A DNA stretch of 64,000 bases from Erinaceus europaeus (GCF_950295315.1 NC_080171.1:29270682-29334681); one strand, 5' to 3'; shown: positions 21,191 to 31,452, counted from the stretch's first letter. Translations and numbers: made by a program. The notes: generated by a model not told the origin, from the letters alone.

Positions 21191-21345
21191 CTCCAGTCTT
21201 TCTATCTTTCCCTAGTGGGATAGGGCTCTGGGTAGGTGGGGTTCCAGGACATATTAGTGAGGTCGTCTGCCTAGGGAAGTCAGGTTGGCATCATGGTAGC
21301 ATCTGCAACTTGGTGGCTGTCAACAACCCAATATTAATAGAAAAA
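21191..21345 (-). mobile_element. Old L1-A-type 3'UTR, second part
   Basis: GGTTCCAGGACATATTAGTG and GTCAGGTTGGCATCATGGTA continue the copy begun at 19815. The next 200 bp may also belong to it. Confidence 0.65.
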
Positions 21346-21603
21346 GAGGAGCATGGCACACCTCACTTTCCTTTCTCTAGATGCAGAAATCCTGGACAGA
21401 GATAGGGAGTGCAGAGAACATTGAGTGATCCTCGGCCCTTAGGCCATTTGTCTACTCTTGATGGGATGACCTTGCACTAGGCTGCACAGGTTGAAATGCC
21501 TATCTGGACATAAATCAACATCACACCAATGTCATGATTAAACAATTAACTAGAATTATTATAAATTGCCTCCTTGTGTTTTTTTTACTCTATAGTCTGT
21601 GCA

Positions 21604-21606
<3 letters not shown>

Positions 21607-21663
<57 letters not shown>
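21607..21663. repeat. (TA)n microsatellite
   Basis: About 28 TA units with one TACA interruption. Confidence 0.97.
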
Positions 21664-21694
21664 TATGAATATACTATATTCTGATGCACTGAGA

Positions 21695-21840
21695 ATGTGT
21701 TCCAGGATGTAACATAGTGGATGAAACATAGGCCTCTCAGTCATGACATTCTATGTTCAATCCCCATTAGCCCATGTACCAGAATGATGAACTAGTTCTC
21801 TTTCTCGTTCCTCCTATCTCTTCTCATGAATATATATATA
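21695..21840 (+). mobile_element. SINE-D, diverged
   Basis: GATGTAACATAGTGGATGAA, TCAATCCCCATTAGCCCATG and TACCAGAATGATG. Confidence 0.75.
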
Positions 21841-22164
21841 TATGGAAAAGTATCCTAGTAAAGTGCAGATGCAATTTAGTCACAGTTGAAACATTTCCCA
21901 AAAGTTCTTGAGGACATTGGAAAGATTTAAAAATGTTGCTGAGTGTTATGATGATAAAAGTTACCAATATATCAACATATAAATAAATAAGTAAATAAAC
22001 AAATACATTCCTAACACTTTACTTTGATTTAGACACAGATTTTTCTGAAACTTTGGTTAGGGGCAACACTTTCTATCTTTTTTTTTTTTTAACACTTTCT
22101 ATCTTTCTTCTTTTCTTTCTTTCTTTTTCTCTTTCTTCCTTTCCTTTTTGTTCTTCTTTTTATC

Positions 22165-22453
22165 ATTATTATTGTTGCCACCAGTTATCACTTAAGCATG
22201 GTGCCTGCATGATGAATCCACTACTCCTGGTAGCCTACGTTTTTCCTCTTTCTTTTCCTTTTTTATTTTTTCTTTATTTTTTATTTTATTTATAACTACA
22301 GAAAGAAATTGAGATGAAAGGGGGAGATAGGTGGGAGAGAGAAAGAGAAACACCTGCATTCTGCTTCCCTCCTGCAGGTGGGGAGTAAGGGCTTGAATCT
22401 GGGTCCTACCTATGGTAATATGGGTGCTCTACTGCGTATGATGCCACCTAGCC
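22165..22453 (-). mobile_element. SINE-A/B, long form
   Basis: GTTGCCACCAGTTATCACTT at the tail end and TACTGCGTATGATGCCACCT at the head. It is preceded by a T-rich stretch with a short tandem duplication of AACACTTTCTATCTTTCTT. Confidence 0.7.
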
Positions 22454-22459
22454 CACTCA

Positions 22460-22645
22460 ATAATTTTTTTAGATTCTATTTATTTACTAATGAGAAGGAT
22501 AGTAGGAGAGAGAGAGAGGGAAAAAAAAAGAGAAAGGGAGAGAGAGAGAGAGAGCCAGACTTCACATGTTGTGCCTGGGATTGAACTCGGGACCTCATGC
22601 CTGAGACTCCAATGCTTTGTCTACTGCACACCTACTGGACCACAG
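22460..22645 (-). mobile_element. SINE-D
   Basis: GAGAGCCAGACTTCACATGT and GAACTCGGGACCTCATGCCT, with a GA-rich expansion at 22500-22555. Confidence 0.85.
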
Positions 22646-22682
22646 CATTTTCTAGAGTCTATTAAATTGAAAGTATAGTTGA

Positions 22683-23105
22683 TGGCTGGGGAGGTAGCAT
22701 AGTGGTTATACAGAAATACTTTCATGGGAGTCAGGCGGTAACACAGTGTGTTAAGTGCACCTGGTACAAAGCTCAAGGACCAGCATAAGCATCCCAGTTG
22801 AAGCCCCGGCTCCCCACCTGCAGGGGAGTCACTTCACAAGCGGTGAAGCAGGTCTGCAGGTGTCTATCTTTCTCTCCCCCTCTCTGTCTTCCCCATCTCT
22901 CTCCATTTCTCTCTGTCCTATCCAACAACAATGACATCAATAATAACTACAACAACAATAAAAAACAAGGACAACAAAAGGAAAAATGAACAATTTTTTT
23001 TAAATAAAAAAAAAAAAAGAAATACTTTCATGTTTGAGGCTCTGAAGTCCCAGGTTTAATCTCTGGCATCCCGATAAACCACACCTAAACAGTGCTCTGC
23101 TAGAA
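22683..23105 (+). mobile_element. SINE-C split by SINE-A
   Basis: Head 22683-22726 (GGTAGCATAGTGGTTATACA); remainder 23033-23105 (TTTGAGGCTCTGAAGTCCCA, AACAGTGCTCTGC). Confidence 0.88.
22712..23032 (+). mobile_element. SINE-A with perfect 15 bp target duplication
   Basis: AGAAATACTTTCATG occurs at 22712-22726 and 23018-23032. The SINE body between them is near consensus, so the insertion is young. Confidence 0.95.
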
Positions 23106-23141
23106 AAACAAACAACAAAACCGAAACAAAAAAAAAAGTTA

Positions 23142-23282
23142 TGAGGGGCAGGGATAGATAGCATAATGGTTATGCAAACACGCTGCCATGCCTGAGGCTC
23201 CAAAGAAGTCCCAGGTTCAATCCTCCCACACCACCATAAACCAGAGCTGAGCAGTGCTCTGGTTAAAAAAAAAAAAAAAAAA
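23142..23282 (+). mobile_element. SINE-C
   Basis: GATAGATAGCATAATGGTTA to GAGCAGTGCTCTGGTT and A17, with a flanking AAAGTTA duplication. Confidence 0.9.
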
Positions 23283-23433
23283 GTTACGTTCAAAGGACTA
23301 TTTTCCCAGTAAACATCCAAATAGAATTAAGTTGAAGTAGAAATCTTCCAAAAGTACTTGAGTGTATTATGCAGCTTACAAAAACGTATTATTGGGTGTA
23401 TGTTTTAGGAATTAAAGAATAAATCCCAACACA

Positions 23434-23496
23434 ATGCTTAATAGAGATATGGACCCCACCGATGACAACCTGGCAGCAGAGTCTCCCAGCTGTTTG
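23434..23496 (+). CDS. C9orf153: C9orf153-like gene, first coding exon
   Basis: A 63-base exon begins at ATG 23434, ends before a GTATGT donor at 23497 and leaves the frame in phase 0, which matches the next exon at 24134. An in-frame TAA at 23413 precedes the ATG. A second in-frame ATG at 23449 has the better start context (G at -3 and +4). I chose 23434 because the residues around DPTDDNLAAES then align with the acidic N terminus I remember for human C9orf153. The family has no known biochemical function. This exon is too short for an ORF-length filter and is supported by the splice donor, matched phase and gene order beside ISCA1. Confidence 0.72.
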
Positions 23497-23697
23497 GTAT
23501 GTACTCACAACGCTACAGACACTGGAAACTTTATATTCACAAATTGTAGAGCCAGGGAGTCAGCCTAGTTGTAGCAAGAAACTCCTCCTTCACCACAAAC
23601 TGTTAAGTTTAGAGCTGGAGATATCTCAAAGACTTTAGAATCCAGGTCTAACCATACACTTTTGTTTAAGTGATGTATCTAAATAATAATGCCCCAG

Positions 23698-23905
23698 GGG
23701 CCAGGCAATGGAGCACCTGGTTGAAAGCATACGTTACTATGTTCAAGTACCTGGGTTCAAGACCCCAGCTCCCACCTGCTAGATGGAAGCTTCATAAGCT
23801 GTGAAACACTGCTGCAGTTGTCTCACTTTCTCTCTCTCTCCTTCACCCTCTCCATTTCCCCTCCCTCTCTCAATTTCTCTCAATTCTACCAAATAAAAAA
23901 TTAAA
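23698..23905 (+). mobile_element. SINE-B
   Basis: GGCAATGGAGCACCTGGTTG to CAATTCTACCAAATAAAAA, inside the first intron of the C9orf153-like gene. Confidence 0.88.
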
Positions 23906-24133
23906 AATAGGAAAATAAAAAATAGTAAATAATACCCCCTTTGGGGAATGAAAATCAACCTTTTGTTCCTTTCTCAATCCCTCCATTAGCTTGACCTCAT
24001 TAGGAAAGATACCTTCCACAAATAGCCTGGGTTATTTGCTATACTGTTTGCCTTAGGGGCTTGTGGGTCTCTACCACAGGGCTATATATTTGTCAAATGC
24101 ATGACTCCTCCTCTTCTTTTTTTAAATCCACAG

Positions 24134-24617
24134 CTTCCAGAACTGTATGTTGCTGCAGACTACTTTCACAAGGAAAAGAAGAAGTCAAATCTCTTGAAAA
24201 CAAGGGGTATCTCGCCCAGTGAAGCGAAGAAAACTCTTCATCAGAACCTCAGTGCCATGTTATTTGGTGGACCTGATTCGAAAGAAGACCAGCCAGCTCT
24301 GACGTGCACACTGGTTAGAAGAGAAAAGCCAGAATCCATGACAGATCTCCTCCACCGCACCTTACTGACTGATTCCCTGTCACTGATGAACAAACTCAAC
24401 AAGTCCAAGCAAAGACTCCTTCAGAGAGGGATTCCTCCCCCCAAGCACAGTTTTCCTTATGATATTTTCTTTGAACACACCAACACTCTAGCACTGGAAG
24501 CTCTACATAAGAAGATCAAGTTCACCAAATCAGTGTTCAGGCATAGTCATACTTTAACCACCCAAGGAAAAGTTATCTCAGATGACAGAGTCCCAAAATA
24601 CTTACTGGTTGACCCAG
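24134..24617 (+). CDS. C9orf153: C9orf153-like gene, main exon
   Basis: This 484-base exon opens in phase 0 after the acceptor TTTAAATCCACAG (ends 24133) and closes in phase 1 before GTAACT at 24618. It encodes about 161 residues with no stop. The first residues, LPELYVAADYF followed by the basic KEKKKSNLL, match the pattern I recall for human C9orf153. Later segments include a leucine-rich TDLLHRTLLTDS stretch, a proline turn at RGIPPPKHSFPYD and the basic KKIKFTKSVFRHSH. I see no signal peptide, membrane segment or catalytic motif, so a soluble protein of unknown role is likely. Gene order, with ISCA1 immediately upstream on the same strand, agrees with human 9q21.33. It may be longer than the annotated human product (see findings). 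Confidence 0.85.
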
Positions 24618-24689
24618 GTAACTTACACAGATGATATCTTGAAAATGAGTGGGCATCATTTTATAAAATTTACCTAGATGTCTTTTTTT

Positions 24690-24977
24690 ATCTTAAAATT
24701 TTTTTTTTAATTTATTCCCATTTATTGCCCTTGTTTTATTGTTGTAGTTATTATTGTTGTTATTGATGTTGTTGTTGGCTAGGACAGAGAGAAATAGAGA
24801 GAGGAGGGGAAGACAAGAGAGGGAGAGAGAAAGGCAGACACCTGCAGGCCTGCTTCACCGCCTGTGAAGCGACTCCCCGGCAGGTGGGGAGCTGGGGGCT
24901 TGAACCAGGATCCTTATGCCAGTCCTTGCGCCTCGCGCCATGTGCACTTAACCTGTTGTGCTACCGCCCGAATCCAA
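24690..24977 (-). mobile_element. SINE-A
   Basis: Full copy in intron 2 of the C9orf153-like gene; GTGCACTTAACCTGTTGTGC marks the head. Imperfect CTAGAT.TC.TTTTT flanks suggest its target duplication. Confidence 0.92.
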
Positions 24978-25072
24978 CTAGATTTCTTTTTTAATTTTTA
25001 GTTCAAGCTCATATAATTTGAGGAAGGTGATTTTTTTTTTCCAATCTATATAACTATTTTAAAAATGTAGGT

Positions 25073-25203
25073 TACCAGGCAGGGGAGACAGCATAATGCA
25101 AAAGACATTTGTGGTGCTATGAGGTTCTGAAGTCCCAGGATCAGTTCCCAGCACCACCATAAGCCAGAGCTGAACAATGCTCTGGGAAAAAAAAGGAAAA
25201 AAA
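25073..25203 (+). mobile_element. SINE-C
   Basis: GGGGAGACAGCATAATGCAA and GAGCTGAACAATGCTCTGGG; AAATAGGTTACT/AATGTAGGTTACC flanks suggest a duplication. Confidence 0.88.
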
Positions 25204-25210
25204 TAGGTTA

Positions 25211-25425
25211 CTGGGGCTGGGTGGTGGTGCAACTGGTTGAGTGCAGTTACAATGCACAAGGCCCTGGATTCGAGTTCTACCAGTCCCCATTTGCAGGGGG
25301 AGAGCTTCAGGAGTGGTGAAGTTGAACTGTACATGCCTCTCTGTCTACCTCTCTATATCCTCCTTCCCTTTTAATTTCTCTCTGTCTCTATCCAAAGTAA
25401 ATAAATACTTGAAAAAAGTATTTAT
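25211..25425 (+). mobile_element. SINE-B
   Basis: GGTGGTGCAACTGGTTGAGT to CTATCCAAAGTAAATAAATA. Confidence 0.9.
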
Positions 25426-25440
25426 TTAAAAAGTAAATTG

Positions 25441-25597
25441 AGTGATCCGGGAGGTGGCACAGTGAATAAGGCGTTGGACTCTCAGGCATGAAGTCCTGAG
25501 TTCAATCCCTGGCAACACATGTAGCAGTAATGTATGGTTCTTTCTCTCTCTCTTCCTATCTTTTTCATGAATAAATAAATAAAATCTTTTAAAAAAG
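25441..25597 (+). mobile_element. SINE-D
   Basis: GGAGGTGGCACAGTGAATAA to GAATAAATAAATAAAATC. Confidence 0.88.
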
Positions 25598-25621
25598 TAG
25601 ATTAATATAAAAGATTTGAGA

Positions 25622-25751
25622 GCTGGGCTGGGGAGATAGCATAACGGTTATGCAAAAAGACTTTCGTGCCTGAGTTAGCATAGGACCCAAATTTAGTCTC
25701 CAGCACCACAATCCCTAACACTTGAGCAGTGCTCTAGGAAAAAAAAAAAAA

Positions 25752-25786
<35 letters not shown>
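25622..25786 (+). mobile_element. SINE-C ending in (TA)n
   Basis: GGGGAGATAGCATAACGGTT to GAGCAGTGCTCTAGG, A14, then about 16 TA units (25753-25786). Confidence 0.88.
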
Positions 25787-25788
<2 letters not shown>

Positions 25789-25789
<1 letters not shown>

Positions 25790-26100
25790 TAAGCCTGGGG
25801 GAGAGGGGCCAAGTGCCCCCAGTTGAGCACAAACATTACCATGCACAAGGACAAGGTTTGAGCCCCTGCTCTCCACCTGCAGGGGGGAAGCTTCATGAGT
25901 GGTGAAGCAGGTCTGTAGGTGTCTCTCTGTCTCTCCCTCTCTAGCACCCCCTCCCTGCTCAATTTCTTTCTGTCCTATCTAATAAAATAGAACCAAAAAA
26001 AGCAAATGTATTAAGTAAAATAAATAAAAGGTCACCAGGAGCATTGGATTCATCATGCAGGCACTGAGACCCAGAGATAACCCTGGTGGTAATAAAAAAA
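25789..26100 (+). mobile_element. SINE-A/B, long form
   Basis: GCCCCCAGTTGAGCACAAAC head, GGTGAAGCAGGTCTGTAGG body and GATAACCCTGGTGG tail. Confidence 0.8.
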
Positions 26101-26117
26101 AATAAAATAAAAACAAA

Positions 26118-26300
26118 TAAGATCAGAGATAACAAAATAGCTCACTTGGATGATGTGCTGCTTTGCCACGTGCACAACCCATTTGCAAGCCCAGCACTCA
26201 TTGCACTGAAGGAAGTTTTGGTGCTGTGGTCTCTTGCATTCTCTCTATGCCTCTCTGTCTCATTCTTTCTATCTGAAAAAGTTGATTCAGAGTGGTAAAG
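26118..26300 (+). mobile_element. SINE-E
   Basis: ATAGCTCACTTGGATGATGT to GATTCAGAGTGGTAAAG. Confidence 0.85.
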
Positions 26301-26337
26301 TTCCAGAGACAACCAAATCAATAGGTAAATATGTCTG

Positions 26338-26525
26338 ATGCTGGGCTAGCAAGATAGCTCCCCTGGATAGTGAGCCTGCCTTATCCTGTGCTTCACTGGG
26401 TTTGAGCCCAGCCCCCAGCACACTGGAGGAAGCTTCAATGATGTGGTGCCATTACGTCTCTGCCTCTGCCTATCTGACAAAGCTAGTTCTTGGTCATGAA
26501 GCCCTAGTGACCACACACACACAAA
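26338..26525 (+). mobile_element. SINE-E
   Basis: AAGATAGCTCCCCTGGATAG to GAAGCCCTAGTGACC; ends in (CA)n. Confidence 0.8.
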
Positions 26526-26546
26526 AATAATAGTAAAGGCCTAATG

Positions 26547-26910
26547 AGGTCCAGAGAGCTCACCAGGTAGGGTGAGTGCCTTACTATTACACACAGCCCA
26601 GGTTTGAACCCAGGCATCACATGGGATGAACTGTGGCAATGGAGGAGGAGCCGCTGGTACTGGATGTGGTGTCTCTTCCTCCTTCTCTCGCTTTTGTCCC
26701 CTGCAGTCTCAGTGGAAAAGTGGTCAGGAGTAGTGAAATTGTTCATGCATAAGGCCTTGGCTTCAAAAATGAGAGAGAGAGAGAGAGAGAGGGAGAGCTG
26801 GCCAGGTAGAGTGCCACACTGCCTCAACTGGCAGCAGAGGAGGCTTCTGTGTTGTGTTTCTCACTGTGTGTCTATCTGAATGGAAAAGTGGCCTGGAGCA
26901 GTGAACCTGG
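26547..26910 (+). mobile_element. Two further SINE-E-like copies
   Basis: 26547-26748 (GAGAGCTCACCAGGTAGGGT) and 26797-26910 (GGCCAGGTAGAGTGCCACAC), separated by a (GA)n tract at 26771-26795. Both are older than the two copies before them. Together they make a run of four same-orientation E-type SINEs. Confidence 0.6.
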
Positions 26911-26964
26911 ACTGCAAGGCTGGCATCTTCCCCAGTCAGAAACCTCTATGGCCCTGAAGCCAGT

Positions 26965-27283
26965 TTTTTTTTAAACAAAATATTTATTTATTTTAATTAT
27001 ATATATAATATATAATTATTTATATAAATATAAATTATATATATATATATATATTTGGCTTACAGTGGTTCTGGGAATTGAACCTGGGACCTCAGAGCCT
27101 CAGGCATGAAAGTCTTTTGCAGAACCACTATGCTCTTCTCAACTCTAATTATTTGTTTATTAATTTTTACTGGAAAACTAATCAACTCTGGGTTATGGTG
27201 GTGTGGAGAGATTGAACCTGGTATTTTGTAGCCTCAGGCATTATTCTTTTTTGTAACCACTGTGTTATTTTCTCCACCCATCA
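26965..27283 (-). mobile_element. Two SINE-C copies and an AT tract
   Basis: 26965-27145 holds an imperfect TA tract (about 26998-27052) and then GGAATTGAACCTGGGACCTC. 27155-27283 holds CAACTCTGGGTTATGGTGG. Confidence 0.8.
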
Positions 27284-27304
27284 GCTTTATTATTATTATT
27301 TTTA

Positions 27305-27563
27305 ATAGATTTTTTATTTATTAATTTATTTCCTTTTTGTTGCCCTTGTTTCCATTATTGTTGGTGTTATTATTGTTGTTGATGTCATTGTTGTTAGATA
27401 GGACAGAGAAAAATGGAGAGAGGAGGGGGAGAGAAAGACACCTGCAGACTTGCTTCACTGCCTGTGAAGCGACTCCCCTGAAGGTGGGGGCTGGAACCGG
27501 ATCCTTATGCTGGTCCTTGCGCATTGCGCCATGTGTACTTAACCCGCTGCGCTACCACCCGAC
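27305..27563 (-). mobile_element. SINE-A
   Basis: TTTTTGTTGCCCTTGTTTCC to CCCGCTGCGCTACCACCCGA. Confidence 0.92.
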
Positions 27564-27564
27564 T

Positions 27565-27762
27565 ATTATTATTATTATTATTATCTTTATTTATTGTATA
27601 GAGATAGCCAAAAATTGAGGGTAGGGGGAGATAGAGAGGCAGAGAGACACCTGCAGCCCTGCTTCACCATTCGCAAAGCTTTCCCCCTGCAGGTGGGGAC
27701 TGGGGGCTTAAACCTGTATCTTTTAACATGTGCACTCAACCAGGTGCTCCACTCGCCCCCCT
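27565..27762 (-). mobile_element. SINE-B
   Basis: (TTA)n tail, TCGCAAAGCTTTCCCCCTGC, CACTCAACCAGGTGCTCCAC. Confidence 0.88.
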
Positions 27763-27782
27763 CCTTTTTTAAGGAATTGTTT

Positions 27783-27899
27783 ATTTGGGTAGAGGAGACA
27801 GCATAAAGGTTACGTGAACAGATTCTCATACCTGAGGTTCTGAGTTCCCAGGTTCAATCCCCCACACAAACATCAGCCAGAGCTGAGCAGTGCTCTGGT

Positions 27900-27948
<49 letters not shown>

Positions 27949-28018
27949 TATATATATATACACACACATATCTATATATATGTCTCTATCTCTATCTCTA
28001 TGTCTATCTCTATCTCTA
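27783..28018 (+). mobile_element. SINE-C followed by a compound microsatellite
   Basis: 27783-27915 is SINE-C (GGAGACAGCATAAAGGTTAC). 27916-28018 alternates (TA)n, (CA)n, (TA)n and (CTATCT)n, probably grown from the SINE tail. Confidence 0.88.
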
Positions 28019-28034
28019 TCACAAGGCACAAGGA

Positions 28035-28276
28035 TGATCACCAGGGCTTGGTGTTTGCACAACTCTACCATTCCCAGTAGCCATTTTTTTCTTTATTTTT
28101 TTTTTTTTTGATAGTCGGTGAGAGAGATAGAGGGGGGAAGAAACAGAGAGACACCAGCAGAACTGCTCCACTGCTCATGAAGCTTCCCCCACTGCAGGTG
28201 GGAACTGAAGGCTTGAACCCAAGTTCTTGTACATGGTGATATGTGTGCTTTACTGGTTGAGCCAACACTTGGCCTG
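28035..28276 (-). mobile_element. SINE-B/A, long form
   Basis: ACCAGGGCTTGGTGTTTGCA, GGAACTGAAGGCTTGAACCC and TTTACTGGTTGAGCCAACAC. Confidence 0.75.
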
Positions 28277-28385
28277 GATTTATTTATTAACTAGATAGAT
28301 AGATAATTAGTAAGTGCCAAGGATTAAACTGGGGACCTCATGCTTGAGAGTCCAACACTATCTCCTACCATCCAAGCCATTGAAA
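28277..28385 (-). mobile_element. SINE-D, diverged
   Basis: GGACCTCATGCTTGAGAGTC after a (TAGA)n run. Confidence 0.7.
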
Positions 28386-28474
28386 CCAGTTTCTTATTTG
28401 AAAGATAGCTATAGATGGAATGAACATCATAGGTCCCCCTAAGTTTATTAAGCTCCCTCCTTCCTCCCAAAACA

Positions 28475-28810
28475 TTTTTTTTTGACTTAGGTTATTTTGG
28501 GGGCCTTGGTGCCTGCACTACTAGAATCCACTGCTCCTGGAAGCAATGTTTCTCTCTTCTATTGCCTTTTTAAAAAAATATTTATTTATTCCCTTTTTTG
28601 ACCTTGTTGTTTTATTGTTGTAGTTATTATTGTTGTTGTTAGATAGGACAGAGAGAAATAGAAAGAGGAAGGGAAGACAAAGAGGGGAAAGAAATCGCTT
28701 GTGAAGTGACTTTCCTGCAGGTGGGGAGCCGGGGTTTGATCAAGTTCTTACTCTGGTCCTTGTGCTTTGCGCCATGTGCGCTTAACCTGCTGCTGCCCGA
28801 CTCCCCCCCC
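28475..28810 (-). mobile_element. SINE-A long form
   Basis: GGTTATTTTGGGGGCCTTGG and GTGCGCTTAACCTGCTGCTG. Confidence 0.85.
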
Positions 28811-28833
28811 AAAAAAAAAAAAAAACTTTTCAT

Positions 28834-29131
28834 AAGAAATGTGACTTAAGCGCAGGTGGCGCAAAGCACAAGGACCAGCATAAGGATCCCGGTTCGAACC
28901 CTGGCTCCCCACCTGCAGGGAGTCGCTTCACAGGCGGTGAAACAGGTCTGCAGGTGTCTATCTTTCTCTCCCCCTCTATGTCTTCCCCTCCTCTCTTGAT
29001 TTCTCTCTGTCCTATCCAACAACAACGACAACAACAATAATAACTACAACAATAAAACAACAAGGGCAACAAAAGGGAATAAATAAATAAAATAAAAAAT
29101 ATATTAAAAAAATAAAGAAATGTGACTTAAG
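28834..29131 (+). mobile_element. SINE-A, slightly 5'-truncated, with 17 bp target duplication
   Basis: AAGAAATGTGACTTAAG occurs perfectly at 28834-28850 and 29115-29131. The SINE lacks its first ~25 bp. It ends 100 bp upstream of the last exon of the C9orf153-like gene. Confidence 0.95.
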
Positions 29132-29231
29132 TTTACCCAAGGCTTATTCTTTCTATGAAGCATCTCTAGATAATTGAAAGTTACAGGCTATCGGCATCTG
29201 ATTCTTTGAAAATATGATTTTTTTTTTCCAG

Positions 29232-29443
29232 AAAAACAGTTCATGGACCTGAAGGACCTGGAATGGAGATATTACAAGGGGCTTGTGAAGTGGAAGCATA
29301 AAACTTCATATTCATTCATAGACATAAAATACAACAGTGAAAGAAGATTTGTGGAGAATCAGCTTACGCCCAATATTATTTTACCTCCTCTAATTGATAA
29401 ATCTTTGGTCATTTATCCTCATATTGGTTATCAAAAAATGTAA
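29232..29443 (+). CDS. C9orf153: C9orf153-like gene, last coding exon
   Basis: A 212-base exon follows the acceptor TTTTTTTCCAG (ends 29231). It completes the phase-1 codon from 24617 as glutamate and reads in frame to TAA at 29441-29443. It encodes about 69 residues rich in aromatic and basic residues: DLEWRYYKGLVKWKHKT, SFIDIKYNSERRFVE and a C-terminal PPLIDKSLVIYPH. With the other exons the total is 759 bases, or 252 residues plus stop. The perfect phase match over a 4.6 kb intron is strong evidence that the exons belong to one transcript. No known domain is recognised. Possible polyadenylation signals are ATTAAA at 29471 and AATAAA at 29790. Confidence 0.85.
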
Positions 29444-30631
29444 TTTTTCCTTAAATGGAATGTATGATTTATTAAATTATCTTGGGTGATGATTTTGGTT
29501 TTTGGAGAGAGCACTGGATTTATACATGAAAAGCAAAGGATCTGTGGCACCATGAAACACAGGAGTTGAGTCTATGTAATAGTCATGCAAAGTCCAAAAC
29601 TGAACCATTATGTGAAGTAGAAGATCCAAACCAATCGACTAGGATAAGACCTGTTTTGAACCTGTGGCGCCCATCTGGACTAAAGTTGAGGTAAGATCAT
29701 ATGAGAGAAATAGGCGCAGATGTCAGGGAATTATCAGATAAGAATAGCTCCTACTTTTTACAAGAGCACATGAGGCCCATTAGTAGAAAAATAAAAGTGG
29801 TAAACTCAACAAATAGAAGAATTGACACCTGAGAAGTTAATTTCTCACAGACCCGAAAAAGGAAGTAGTATCCAAGAAACAAATTCATGGAGTTTGAAAA
29901 AGAAAATCTTGAAAATGAAGAATATCATCTTTGAAAATAATATCAGGTCACTCATAAATTACCTCTGTGATATATTAAATATATGTAAAGCAAGGGTCGT
30001 GACAGAGAAAGACTTCTAGATTGCACTGCAATAAGATGAAGGAGGAAATTATGAGAATATAAAGTAATGCTAAATAAAATGAGAAGTTAAGAAATGAATT
30101 CAATAAAAGTTACAAAATAAAGTTGGGAGAATTGAAAACAGATGATTTTTCAAAAGTGTCTTTTTTTTCAGAAATGAAACCTTGAATTGAAAATATCACT
30201 GACTAGTAAGGAAAAAAATTTGAAATCTAGAAACACTGTAACAAGACCAGCACATTCGGCACCAAAGGAATATCTGATCTACAAAATAGAGAAGTTGGAT
30301 TATGTATAAAGAAATGGCAAAGGAATAGTGGAACTTCAGAAGATGGTAGTATTGCTGTTTATACCAAAAAACCGTTCTACTAATGAGAGAAAACAACTAT
30401 CAAGTTGGAATTCTCCAACCAGTTATATTCTCTTTACTGAGTAGGTAAAATAAATATATTTCAAAATATACATGTGTCAAACTCATCTACTACTCATATA
30501 CTCTGAGAAAGCTTGTAATGATAAATTAGTAATAATACATATCACTACAAAGATATTGATTATATTTCTATATTATGCTTTCCAGTACTCTAGAAATTTT
30601 GTTTCTATGTCAAATCCTGAAGTTTTTGATT
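29444..30631. other. AT-rich intergenic DNA and probable 3'UTR
   Basis: The longest SINE-free stretch after the C9orf153-like gene. Its first ~350 bp probably include that gene's 3'UTR. No open frame here has supporting features. Confidence 0.5.
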
Positions 30632-30890
30632 TTTTTAATTATTTTTTTAAATATTTATTTATTCCCTTTTGTTGCCCTTGTTGTTATTGATGTCATTGTT
30701 GTTGGATAGGACAGAGAGAAATGGAGAGAGGAGAGGAAGACTGAGAGGGGGAGAGAAAGATAGACACCTGCAGACCTGCTTCACTGCTTCACTGCAGGTG
30801 GGGAGCCAGGGGCTTGAACTGGGATCCTTCTGTCGGTACTTGTGCTTTGTGCCGCCTGCGCTTAACCCGCTGCACTACCGCCGACTCCCT
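30632..30890 (-). mobile_element. SINE-A with small internal deletion
   Basis: TTTTGTTGCCCTTGTTGTTA to CGCTTAACCCGCTGCACTAC; CACTGCTTCACTGCAGG shows a deletion of the usual CCTGTGAAGC segment. Confidence 0.92.
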
Positions 30891-30904
30891 TTTTTTTTTT
30901 AATT

Positions 30905-31235
30905 TTTAAAATGTAATTATTGGGAGGTAGCGCAGTGGATAGAGCATCGAACTCTCAAGCATGAGGTTCTGAGTTCAATCCCCAGCAGCACATGTGCCAG
31001 AGTGATGTCTGGTTCTTTCTTTCTCTCCTCCTATCTTTCTCATTAATAAATAAATACAATCTTAAAAAAAAAAAAAAGTGGTCCGTGAGGTGGCGCAGTG
31101 GTAAAGCATCGAACTCTCAAGCATGAGGTCCTGAGTTTGATCCCCGGCAGCACATGTGCCAGAGTGATGTCTGGTTCTTTCTCTCTCCTCCTATCTTTCT
31201 CATAAATAAATAAAATCTTTTAAAAATGTAATAAT
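30905..31235 (+). mobile_element. Two adjacent SINE-D copies
   Basis: 30918-31076 and 31078-31222 are about 95% alike over their heads (GGTAGCGCAGTGGATAGAGC; GGTGGCGCAGTGGTAAAGCA). One imperfect flanking repeat, AAAATGTAATTATTG and AAAATGTAATAATTG, brackets the pair. Confidence 0.88.
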
Positions 31236-31248
31236 TGAAACAAACTGT

Positions 31249-31405
31249 TAGAGGGCTGAAGAAGTAATTCACTTGAATAATGTGCTGCTTTGTCCTGTAA
31301 GTTACTGAGGTTGGAAACTGGCTTCCACATCATTGAAAGAAGTGTCAGTGCTGGTTGATGTTTTGTTTCTTTTTTTCCCTCACACTCTACCTCTCTTTCT
31401 CTGTC
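31249..31405 (+). mobile_element. SINE-E, diverged
   Basis: TAATGTGCTGCTTTGTCCTG and AAAGAAGTGTCAGTGCTGG. Confidence 0.7.
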
Positions 31406-31452
31406 TTAAAAACAAACAAACAACAAAAACATTCTTAGAAACAAAAGCTAAA

